Positions 24,208 through 31,820 of a stretch of 64,000 bases of DNA are shown one piece after another. Position numbers and translations under genes: made by a program. Position 1 is the stretch's first letter; the number at the start of each line of letters is the position of its first letter. A model generated the notes under the pieces. The model had not been told where the DNA came from. It was given only the letters and a program-made list of their open reading frames with translations, and searched no databases. The DNA is from Acidobacteriaceae bacterium (lineage in GTDB: Bacteria > Acidobacteriota > Terriglobia > Terriglobales > Acidobacteriaceae): the NCBI GenBank assembly GCA_003134855.1, contig PLCS01000012.1, positions 1 to 64,000 on the forward strand, written 5' to 3'.

Positions 24208-26280
24208 TTGACCCGATCCCGTTTGCTTCCTCTGCTTCTATTCGTGATCCTCCCCTTGTTCTCCACGCAGAACCTCCAGGCGGCGAACCGGATCAAGGAT
24301 CTCCCTCCGGTCTACCGGCACTGGGTCGAAACCGAGGTTCCCTATATCATCTCAACTGTTGAGGAGAAGAACTTCCTTTCGTTGGCGACCAACGCCGAAC
24401 GGGACAGCTTCATCGAAAACTTCTGGCGGATTCGCAATCCTGAGCCAGGCTCCGAAACAAACACCTACAAGGAAGAGCACTACCGGCGCATAGCTTATGC
24501 CAATGAGACCTTCGGTGATCGGCGCTACGAGGATGGATGGCGGACCGAACGCGGGCGGATGTACATCATTCTGGGAGCGCCCAAGCAGCGCGCCCAATAT
24601 CATGATGTAGGCAACGTGCGGCCCCTGGAAATCTGGTTCTATGAATCGTCCACCCCGGCGCTGCCGCCCTTCTTTTATCTCCTGTTTTTCAAGCCGAGCG
24701 CCAGTGAGGACTATCGGCTTTATTCACCGAGGTTCGACACTCCCACCAAATTGTGCAGTACAGGCGAATCCCGCAACGATCCAGTGATGGCGTTGAGCAT
24801 TATCCGCAAAGGCCTTGGTGCCGAGGTGGCCAAGACCGCAATCACTCTGCTGCCCAATGAGCATGCGGATCTCGATAGTTTTGAACCGGGCATGGAATCG
24901 GACGCGCTGCTGGATACAATCAATGGTCTGCCTGACAATCCGATCACCAGGGAACGCCTGGAAGCAAACCGCTTGCACGAGCATGTGACCACCAGCATAC
25001 TCTCCGGCGAGGCGCCCTCGGAAATGACTTATACGGTATTCCGGGACTACAAGGGGGGAGAAACAGTCAGTTATCTGCTGAAATCACTGTTGCCTGATCC
25101 CAGGCTGATCGGCCCCGGTCCCGATAAGACTCTCCACTATGACCTTGCGCTTCGGACTTCGGTCTTGACCACGGACGGCAAATCTGTCTACGAACAGGAA
25201 GACGTTCTCGCCGGCAGGCTGACGGAAGCGCAGGCCGAGGTTGCGCGGAAGAAGCGATTCGCTGCCGAGGGCCGATTGCCCCTGGCTCCCGGCAGATACG
25301 TCGTGGTGGCTACACTCACGAACAATCTCAACCAGATTGCCACCCGGCAGCACGCGACCATCACCGTGCCTGCGCCGAAGAGCCATGGAATCACCATCTC
25401 CCCGCTGATGGCTTATACCGGGACGGCGGCTATACCCGACCCCGGCGGCATGCTTCCCTTCAGCGCGTCAAATCTGCGTTTTACGCCGCGAGAGGCTCAA
25501 ACAGTTTATCTGCGCCAGGGCGAACGCCTTCCCCTCGTCTTTCAGTTATGGCTCGATCCGAAGGCCCCTGGTTCCATCGATCCGGCTAAAATTCATTTGC
25601 GCTACGTCTTCGGCGCCGTCTCCGCTTTGCATGAGACTCCGTCTGAAGAGAACGAGGAGATTGAGACCTCCAATCGCGACGCAGCCGGAAACCTGCTCAC
25701 CGGGCGCACGGTGAACACCTCGAGCCTTACTCCGGGATCCTATATGCTCGTGGTGAGGGCAAACCAGGACGGGATGCAGCAGACCGCTTCCGCATCGATG
25801 AACCTGCACGTCGAGCCTGCCGAAAGCCATCTCGAGGCGTGGACGGTCTATGGCGCCGCTGACCCGAACGGACAATCGGTCGATGACCTGAAACGCGGTA
25901 TCTCTGCCGAGGCGCAGGGAGATGATGCGGAGGCCCAGCGCTTCTACAAAATAGCTTTGAGTGAAGGACGGGATGATCTGCGGCCGCTCGACAGACTCGC
26001 CGCCCTGCTCTCCCGGCGTGGAGAGACGGGTGAACTCGCGGCGCTGGCCTTGCAGCCGATTCTGACGCGCATTGCGGCCTCCCCCAAGACACTACTGTTG
26101 ATCGCGCAGGCGTTGACCAGTAGCGGGAACCCCAAGGGTGTTGTGCAGCTGCTGGAACTACAGATCAAACTGCAACCACCAGACTCCGGACTCTATCAGG
26201 CTTTAGCGGATGCTTGTGATACGACAGGGGATCACGCGCGAGCGAAGGATCTTCGCTCACTTGCCTCCGGAATAAAATAG
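24208..26280 (+). CDS. GWxTD domain protein
   Basis: A 690-aa exported protein. It starts at TTG 24208 with AGGAG seven bases upstream; the signal segment is LLPLLLFVILPLFSTQNLQA. The GWxTD domain fills residues ~28-160: YIISTVEEKNFLSLATNAER, ENFWRIRNPEPGSETN and DGWRTERGRMYIILGAP, where the signature reads GWRTE (Asp replaced by Glu). The C-terminal 120 residues contain two or three degenerate TPR-like helices (GDDAEAQRFYKIALSEGRDD). GWxTD proteins are usually secreted and of unknown function in Acidobacteriota and Bacteroidota. Its place behind the TonB receptor suggests a shared cell-surface process. Confidence 0.85.
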   Translation: MTRSRLLPLLLFVILPLFSTQNLQAANRIKDLPPVYRHWVETEVPYIISTVEEKNFLSLATNAERDSFIENFWRIRNPEPGSETNTYKEEHYRRIAYANETFGDRRYEDGWRTERGRMYIILGAPKQRAQYHDVGNVRPLEIWFYESSTPALPPFFYLLFFKPSASEDYRLYSPRFDTPTKLCSTGESRNDPVMALSIIRKGLGAEVAKTAITLLPNEHADLDSFEPGMESDALLDTINGLPDNPITRERLEANRLHEHVTTSILSGEAPSEMTYTVFRDYKGGETVSYLLKSLLPDPRLIGPGPDKTLHYDLALRTSVLTTDGKSVYEQEDVLAGRLTEAQAEVARKKRFAAEGRLPLAPGRYVVVATLTNNLNQIATRQHATITVPAPKSHGITISPLMAYTGTAAIPDPGGMLPFSASNLRFTPREAQTVYLRQGERLPLVFQLWLDPKAPGSIDPAKIHLRYVFGAVSALHETPSEENEEIETSNRDAAGNLLTGRTVNTSSLTPGSYMLVVRANQDGMQQTASASMNLHVEPAESHLEAWTVYGAADPNGQSVDDLKRGISAEAQGDDAEAQRFYKIALSEGRDDLRPLDRLAALLSRRGETGELAALALQPILTRIAASPKTLLLIAQALTSSGNPKGVVQLLELQIKLQPPDSGLYQALADACDTTGDHARAKDLRSLASGIK

Positions 26281-26432
26281 ACAGGCATTCACGTTCCCCA
26301 GGCCTGGCCGGCTCCGATTCAGGAGGTGTTCAACCTTCTTGTGAAGGGATATCCCTGTTTGCGAGAGGATTGTGCCGGTCCGCCTTTCCATTTCCGCCGG
26401 AGCTTCGGGCTCTGTACATTTACCATCAATCC

Positions 26433-27389
26433 ATGGCGCTGGTTGAGGTGGATGCGGTTGGGAAGAGCTATCCGCGGCGGGTGGGGCTGGGCACGGAGCA
26501 GCGCGCCGTCGTCGAGGATGTATCGCTCTCCATTGAATTCGGCGAGACACTGGGGCTGGTGGGCGAATCCGGCTCCGGTAAGACGACGCTGGCGCGGATG
26601 ATTCTGGGGCTGGTGGAACCCACCCAGGGCAGCGTCCGCGTGAACGGCATCGACGTGGCGCGGGCCTCGCGCGCCGAGTTGCGCCGCCTGCGCCGACAGA
26701 TGCAGCCCGTCTTCCAGGATCCCTACGCCGCCCTGAATCCGCGCATGAATGTGCTGGAGATTGTCACCGAGCCGCTGCTGATCCATCGGCGCGAGGCCGG
26801 GATTAGGAGCCTATTCGCAAATTGTAGCGCCGGTCTCCAGACCGGCTGTACTGGCGGCTTCCAAGCCGCCAGAGGAGATGAGTGCAGGTCTGGAGACCTG
26901 CACAACAGCCGCTCTGGAGAGCGGCGCTACAAAATTGGCAATGCCGCCCTGCGCGCCAAAGCCGTCGAATTGCTCTCCGAGGTCGGCCTCGACGAGTCGG
27001 CGCTGGGGCGCTATCCGCACGAATTCAGCGGCGGGCAGCGGCAGCGCATCAACATTGCCCGCGCACTGGCGTTGCGGCCGAAACTGCTGATTCTGGACGA
27101 GCCGGTTTCGGCCCTGGATGTGAGCGTAGGAGCGCAGATTGTGAATCTGCTGCGGCGGTTGCAGCGCGAACACGGGCTAACTTATCTGTTCATCTCGCAT
27201 TCCATGCCGCTGGTGCGCTATCTATCGACGCGGATCGCGGTGATGGAGCGGGGCCGTCTGGTGGAGACCGGCGAGGCCGTGGCGATGTGCGACCATCCGC
27301 AAGAGGCCTATACCCGCCAACTGATTCAGGCCACGCCGGAGTTACCTCTGGCCGTGTCACCTGCGGTGGGGCAGCCTTTTCCTGACTGA
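26433..27389 (+). CDS. Oligopeptide-type ABC transporter ATPase with an in-frame insertion
   Basis: A 318-aa nucleotide-binding subunit of the OppF/DppF type. Walker A is GESGSGKTT (residues ~46-54), the Q-loop is PVFQDPYAALNPRMN, the signature is FSGGQRQRINIARALAL, Walker B is LLILDEPVSALDVS and the H-loop is FISHSM. Between EPLLIHRREAG and NAALRAKAVELL, in the helical subdomain, are about 40 extra residues rich in Cys, Gly and Arg. They are encoded by a 111-bp palindromic element (separate entry). No permease or binding-protein gene lies nearby, so the partner is unknown. Start ATG 26433 fits the family. Confidence 0.88.
   Translation: MALVEVDAVGKSYPRRVGLGTEQRAVVEDVSLSIEFGETLGLVGESGSGKTTLARMILGLVEPTQGSVRVNGIDVARASRAELRRLRRQMQPVFQDPYAALNPRMNVLEIVTEPLLIHRREAGIRSLFANCSAGLQTGCTGGFQAARGDECRSGDLHNSRSGERRYKIGNAALRAKAVELLSEVGLDESALGRYPHEFSGGQRQRINIARALALRPKLLILDEPVSALDVSVGAQIVNLLRRLQREHGLTYLFISHSMPLVRYLSTRIAVMERGRLVETGEAVAMCDHPQEAYTRQLIQATPELPLAVSPAVGQPFPD
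26822..26932. repeat. 111-bp palindromic mosaic inserted in frame within the ABC ATPase gene
   Basis: Terminal inverted repeats of 28 bases begin TTGTAGCGCCGGTCTCCAGA at the left; the right end is GGAGAGCGGCGCTACAA. They differ at two positions that compensate each other (CGGTCTCCAGACCG against CGCTCTGGAGAGCG). Between them lie two further palindromes, CTGGCGG...CCGCCAG (~26851-26872) and GTGCAGG...CCTGCAC (~26882-26903). The length is exactly 37 codons with no stop in the reading frame used. Confidence 0.85.
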
Positions 27390-27417
27390 TTTTGTGTGGG
27401 TTGAGATTCAAGTTTCC

Positions 27418-27461
27418 TACCCTTGCCGCAAATACAAGTACGCGGCAAGGATGGGGCACCC
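27418..27461. repeat. Intergenic hairpin ending in GGGGCACCC
   Basis: CCTTGCCGC (27421-27429) pairs perfectly with GCGGCAAGG (27442-27450) across a 12-base loop, followed by ATGGGGCACCC. The GGGCACCC flank recalls the tgt-type hairpin elements. It lies between the convergent ABC ATPase and FKBP genes and may also end transcription. Confidence 0.65.
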
Positions 27462-27473
27462 AACTATCATGCG

Positions 27474-28412
27474 CTACTTGGCTGGCGGCGGAGCCGGGGT
27501 TGGCGGTACAGCCGGAGCCGGAGCGGTTGCCGGAGCTGCGGGCGTTGCCGGAGCAGCCGCGTTGGGCGCTGCACCGGGAGCAGGAGCAGCTGCTGGTTTA
27601 GGCGCAACAGTCATTTGCATCGGCGCACCGGGAGTACCCGGCGCTCCAGGCCTCGGCGGCATCTGCTGTCCACCGGCCCCCGGGCGCATTCCGGGCATCA
27701 TGCCGGGATGCGCTTGCTGCGGAGGTGCATCGGTCACGTCCACCAGTTCGACGTCGAAGATCAGGTCGGATTTTGCGGGAATACCCGGATGGTCAGGGCC
27801 ACGGTCGGGCATTGTGCGCGTTCCGTAGCCCATTTGCCAGGGGATGAAGATGCGGCGCTGGCCGCCGACCTTCATGCCGGCAAAGCCTTGGTCAAAGCCT
27901 ATAATCGTGCCGCCCATGCCTTGAGGAAATGGCATCGGCTGAGGAGGGCCCTGCTTGGGCTTGCCGTCGTCCCCGAGAACCGGCTTGCCGTCCTTGTCCA
28001 GAACCGGTGGACGGGGATGGAGGTTTGTGGAGTCGAAGATGACTCCATCGGAGGCCCGGTAGCCGGTATAGAGAACCTTGTACAACTTGCCGGGTTCGGC
28101 CACAGCGCCGGCGCCGACCTTGATCTCCTGGTAACGCAAGGCGGCCGTGAATAAAGGCTTCTGAATTCCCTTGACAGCGGGAATCGCCGCGGGCTCCTTG
28201 ATGAAAGCCGCAACTGTCGGGGGCGTAGCTGGAGCAGCTTTTGCCGCCGGGGCAGCCGGCTTGGCCGTAGTGGACGTTGCAGCAGTGGCAGGCTTTGCGG
28301 TAGTGGCAGCGACGGCCGGCTTGGCAGCGGGTGCAGCCGGCGGCGCGGGGGTTTGGGCGCTTGCGGCCAGGGTGCAGGCCGCCAACATCAGAATCAGGGC
28401 TGTTTGTTTCAT
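27474..28412 (-). CDS. Exported FKBP-type peptidyl-prolyl isomerase with low-complexity arms
   Basis: A 312-aa protein. The signal peptide is MKQTALILMLAACTLAASAQ. Residues ~21-75 are an Ala/Lys/Pro/Thr repeat (AAKPAVAATTAKPATAATST). The FKBP domain spans ~85-225: LYKVLYTGYRASDGVIFDST, GTIIGFDQGFAGMKVGGQRR, FIPWQMGYG and LIFDVELVDV, including the Tyr, Phe-Asp, Ile and Trp pocket residues. A 20-residue insert (KDGKPVLGDDGKPKQGPP) is odd for the family. A Pro/Ala/Gly tail of ~85 residues follows. It should assist folding of exported proteins; the arms may bind the cell wall. Confidence 0.88.
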   Translation of the reverse strand: MKQTALILMLAACTLAASAQTPAPPAAPAAKPAVAATTAKPATAATSTTAKPAAPAAKAAPATPPTVAAFIKEPAAIPAVKGIQKPLFTAALRYQEIKVGAGAVAEPGKLYKVLYTGYRASDGVIFDSTNLHPRPPVLDKDGKPVLGDDGKPKQGPPQPMPFPQGMGGTIIGFDQGFAGMKVGGQRRIFIPWQMGYGTRTMPDRGPDHPGIPAKSDLIFDVELVDVTDAPPQQAHPGMMPGMRPGAGGQQMPPRPGAPGTPGAPMQMTVAPKPAAAPAPGAAPNAAAPATPAAPATAPAPAVPPTPAPPPAK

Positions 28413-28660
28413 AGCGTTTTCTAACTCCAGGTGGTGCTTGAGGGAAGTGTATCAGGCGCTCCGGCCATTTTGCACTCCACTGGCGATCATGCCATCTAAC
28501 CGCCTACCCGATGAGACGTTCGCGTATGGCAGAGTGCTCGGATGATGCCAGAGAATCGTCTGATTGGCGCAAAGTGTGGCAAAAATGCCACACGACAGAG
28601 ATAACTCCGTGAGTCTAATCTAACCCTTGCGCCAGTTTTGCGCCATAGGAGATAAAATTA

Positions 28661-29602
28661 TTGGCTAATCCCGCGCACCTGGAGCAGACGATTGCATCGC
28701 CACTGGATTTCACCGGGGTGGGGCTGCACTCCGGAGCGCCGGTGCATCTGCGGCTTTTGCCCGCGCCAGCCGGCTCGGGCATCGTCTTCCGCCGCACCGA
28801 CCTGGACAACTTCGAGATCCCCGCCATCGGCCGCTACGTGGCCAAGGTGAGCTACGCCACCAGTCTGATGCGCCAAGGCGTGCTGATACAGACCACGGAA
28901 CATTTGCTTTCGGCGCTGATCGGCATGGGCGTGGACAACGTGATTGCCGAGCTGGACAACCTGGAGCTGCCCATTCTGGACGGCAGCGCCCTGGCCTACG
29001 TCGAGGCCTTCCAGAGCGTGGGCATCCGCACCCAGCGCCGCCGTCGCGAGACCGTTCGCGTGCTGCGCCCGGTCGAGGTGCGCGAAGGAAACAAATTCAT
29101 CGGAGTCTATCCCGGCTCCGGCTACAGCATCGAATACGTCATCGATTTTCCCGCGCCCGTGGGTCACCAGAGCGCCTCCATCGATCTGGCCGCCGAGACG
29201 TATGGCACCTTCATTGCGCCGGCGCGCACCTTCGGCTACCAAGCCGACGAGAAGCGGCTGCGCGACATGGGCCTGATCCGCGGCGCGGGACCGGAGAACG
29301 CCATCATCCTCGACGCCAAAGGGCCGGTAAACGGAGTGCTGCGCTTCTCCGACGAGTATGTGCGCCATAAAGTCCTTGACCTGATCGGCGACCTTTCGCT
29401 GGCCGGGCGGCGAATCGAGGGTCACGTGGTTGCGGAGCGCGCCGGCCACGCGATGCACACCGCGCTGGTCTCGCGGCTGATCAAGGACCGCTCAGCCTGG
29501 GAATTGGCGCACGTGCCTGTGGAAACGGCGCTTGCTGAGGAAACTGTCTCGGAATTGCTGTCCGGCAACTCTCTTTCCAGTCCTGCTTTTGTGGGCGTCT
29601 GA
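28661..29602 (+). CDS. lpxC: UDP-3-O-acyl-N-acetylglucosamine deacetylase
   Basis: Zinc deacetylase for the committed step of lipid A synthesis; its presence shows a lipopolysaccharide outer membrane. It has 313 aa from TTG 28661 with AGGAGA eight bases upstream. Motifs: FTGVGLHSG, QTTEHLLSAL (zinc His), ELPILDGSA, RTFGYQADEKRLRDMGLIRG, and VRHKVLDLIGDLSL with zinc His and Asp. The catalytic His of ERAGHAMHTALV follows. Length matches the family. It appears monocistronic. Confidence 0.95.
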   Translation: MANPAHLEQTIASPLDFTGVGLHSGAPVHLRLLPAPAGSGIVFRRTDLDNFEIPAIGRYVAKVSYATSLMRQGVLIQTTEHLLSALIGMGVDNVIAELDNLELPILDGSALAYVEAFQSVGIRTQRRRRETVRVLRPVEVREGNKFIGVYPGSGYSIEYVIDFPAPVGHQSASIDLAAETYGTFIAPARTFGYQADEKRLRDMGLIRGAGPENAIILDAKGPVNGVLRFSDEYVRHKVLDLIGDLSLAGRRIEGHVVAERAGHAMHTALVSRLIKDRSAWELAHVPVETALAEETVSELLSGNSLSSPAFVGV

Positions 29603-29692
29603 CGCCTGCAAGCTGTTTTTTCTTGCAGAGTTCGATTTCGTAGTGGCGTGCATTTTAACCGCAGAGAAATCTACCGGCGAAGGTGATTGCAA

Positions 29693-30154
29693 ATGTTCAA
29701 AATAATCAGACGTATCGATAAAACTCTGCTTCTTTTTGTCGCGCTGACTATTGTATGCTCGGCGTTAGTTGGGTGCGAGTGGTTCCCTGAGTCAACCTTC
29801 GAATTAGCGAGTGAGTCGAGACTGCCAAAATGGATTACCCTCCCACAGGGACTTACACGCGATGACGTTTCCATTACGATGAGCTACTACGTTAAGCCAG
29901 GGGGTCGAAGTGCGACATTCATATTACAAGATAAGAAAGGGAGAACGCTGACAAAGGTAGATGGCAAGGACAAAGGCTTAGAGCCTTTGCAACTGAAGAA
30001 TCCTCCGCAAGGATTTCCTCCTGGTTATCCAGCCTACGAAGTAATCACTGTAAACGGCATAACCGACATTGTCGAACATAGAAAACCGGAGCCGATATTT
30101 TATATAACGGATGACCCTGCTGTTTGGAAAGAACTGGGAGTTGGGTACAAGTAG
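29693..30154 (+). CDS. Putative lipoprotein
   Basis: A 153-aa protein from ATG 29693 (AAGGTG seven bases upstream). The hydrophobic segment TLLLFVALTIVCSALVGC ends in the lipobox LVGC, so Cys ~25 would be lipidated. The mature part has many Lys, Pro and aromatic residues and no known motif. The base composition is clearly AT-richer than its neighbours, suggesting recent acquisition. I do not recognise a family. Confidence 0.65.
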   Translation: MFKIIRRIDKTLLLFVALTIVCSALVGCEWFPESTFELASESRLPKWITLPQGLTRDDVSITMSYYVKPGGRSATFILQDKKGRTLTKVDGKDKGLEPLQLKNPPQGFPPGYPAYEVITVNGITDIVEHRKPEPIFYITDDPAVWKELGVGYK

Positions 30155-30182
30155 AAAGTGGAATTCCGGCACAAAGCCGAGC

Positions 30183-31331
30183 CTACGCAAACAAAATCCG
30201 CATAGGCTCCGCCGCCGGATAGCTCTTGCCCTCATCGGCCAGCGCTCCGGTCAGAGTGTTCCGCCGGAAGACGCTGATCAGATTCGAGTCCTGATTCGCC
30301 ACCAGCATCCAGTTTTCCGTCGGGTCCAGCACAAAGTTGCGCGGAGTCTTACCGCCGCAATTGCTGCGCGCGATGGGAGTTAGTTTGCCACTTTCAAACT
30401 CCGCGCGGAAGCTATAAAGGAAGTTATTGTCGCGATTGGCGATATAAACAAACTTCCCGTCGCGAGTGATCACCGTGTCGCAGGCGCGCGTAGGGCCGTG
30501 ATAGCCCTCAGGCAGAAGCTCAATTCGAGTCACCAAGGTCAAGCTGCCATCGGCCTTCGACCACTCCAGCACGTCAATCGTCGAATCCAGCTCGTTGACC
30601 GAGTAAGCGGTGTGGCCGTTGGGATGAAAATGCAGCGTGCGCGGACCGGCGCCTGGCTTGGCCGTGTAACTCCCCGCCGCGGTCAGCATCGCTGTCTCGG
30701 AGTTCAGCTTGTAAATGTGAATACAGTCTTTTCCCAGGTCATTAATATAGGCGAAGCGGTTGTCGGGCGAGAAGGAGGCGAAGTGGGCGTGTGCCTTCTC
30801 CTGCCGGTCCTTGTTAGGCCCGTGGCCGACGTAAATCTCGCTCCACACTGCCGGGCTGAGCTTGCCATCCGTCACCAGAAAACTCGCCGCGCCGCCGCCG
30901 TTGTAGTCGGCCGCAATCAGCACCCTTCCGGTGTGATCCAAAGCGACGTGGCAGGTGCCCACGCTGGCCGAGTTCTGGCGCGAGAGCTGCTTCAGTTCCC
31001 CCTTGACTACACTGAAGCTGACCACGCCGCCGGTGGACTTGCCGTTGAAGGTGTGGACCTCCGAAGCGGCGAAAAGGAAATTGCGGTCTTCCGAATATGT
31101 GAGCCAGTCCACCCGGTCAAGTTTGGCGGCAACCCCGGCCGGGGCCAGTTCGCCGGTGGCCGGCTCCCAATCGTAGGCCAGAATGCCATCGGCCGTGTTG
31201 GAGCCGACAAGAACCCGCTGCCGGCCCATTCCGGCGGTTGACGAAGTTGCGGCAAGCGACGGCGCGGCGGCGGCGGCAAGCGTGGCGGCGGAAGCCGTCA
31301 GCAGAAAATCGCGGCGAGTGAGTTTATCCAT
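30183..31331 (-). CDS. Tat-exported lactonase-family beta-propeller (6-phosphogluconolactonase-like)
   Basis: A 382-aa protein from ATG 31331. A twin-arginine signal (KLTRRDFLLTASAATLAAAA) exports it folded. The mature part is a seven-bladed propeller of the lactonase (PF10282) family, with blade repeats such as CHVALDHTGRVLIAADYNGG, HFASFSPDNRFAYINDLGKD and TRACDTVITRDGKFVYIANR. Members include cytoplasmic Pgl and carboxy-muconate cyclases; an exported version probably acts on another lactone or is structural. No pentose-phosphate gene is adjacent. Confidence 0.85.
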   Translation of the reverse strand: MDKLTRRDFLLTASAATLAAAAAPSLAATSSTAGMGRQRVLVGSNTADGILAYDWEPATGELAPAGVAAKLDRVDWLTYSEDRNFLFAASEVHTFNGKSTGGVVSFSVVKGELKQLSRQNSASVGTCHVALDHTGRVLIAADYNGGGAASFLVTDGKLSPAVWSEIYVGHGPNKDRQEKAHAHFASFSPDNRFAYINDLGKDCIHIYKLNSETAMLTAAGSYTAKPGAGPRTLHFHPNGHTAYSVNELDSTIDVLEWSKADGSLTLVTRIELLPEGYHGPTRACDTVITRDGKFVYIANRDNNFLYSFRAEFESGKLTPIARSNCGGKTPRNFVLDPTENWMLVANQDSNLISVFRRNTLTGALADEGKSYPAAEPMRILFA

Positions 31332-31820
31332 AACGAGATCATTGTCACCGATCGGGCTGCGAACGCGCCAGTACCGCGGCAATCCACTCCGCGGTTGAGC
31401 CGAAGGCAGCCGGCCCCATCGCCGGGAGTGCGCCAAGTCACAGGACGTTCACATGCCGCGTATGATAGCATCCGGTTTCGTAGCAGTAGACGACGAGCGG
31501 ATTTATCCTACCCTCATCCGCGCGGCGCCGGGCCGAGACCCTCCATGTCTAAACCTTTCAGGTCCAAATCCTTATGGACGAGGTAGACGGCAGACCCGCA
31601 TACGTGGCCCCTCAATCCGGCCACTGGCACGCCTCCACGGGCGTCCTCGCGGTTTCCCTGTCCCTCTCTCATTCGATTCCCAAACGCATTGTCATCCTGA
31701 GCGAGCAAAGCGAGTCGAAGGACCCGCTTTTCCCTTCGTTCCCATCATCCCAACCCCTGCGCCTTTTTTCTGGCGCGGACCAGCCGAAGGCAGTAAAACC
31801 CACCGGAGGTGGAGAACACC
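31332..31820. other. Intergenic region with one dispersed repeat
   Basis: About 490 bases without a supported gene. It contains the repeat at 31691-31725 and, just before the next gene, GGAGGTGGAG as a ribosome site (31805-31814). Short open frames lack any family resemblance. Confidence 0.55.
31691..31725. repeat. Dispersed repeat, GTCATCCTGAGCGAG...GAAGGACCC type
   Basis: Reverse-orientation counterpart of the element at 8727-8762, sharing CATCCTGAGCGA and AGTCGAAGGAC blocks with a variable middle. Both copies lie outside genes. Confidence 0.65.
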
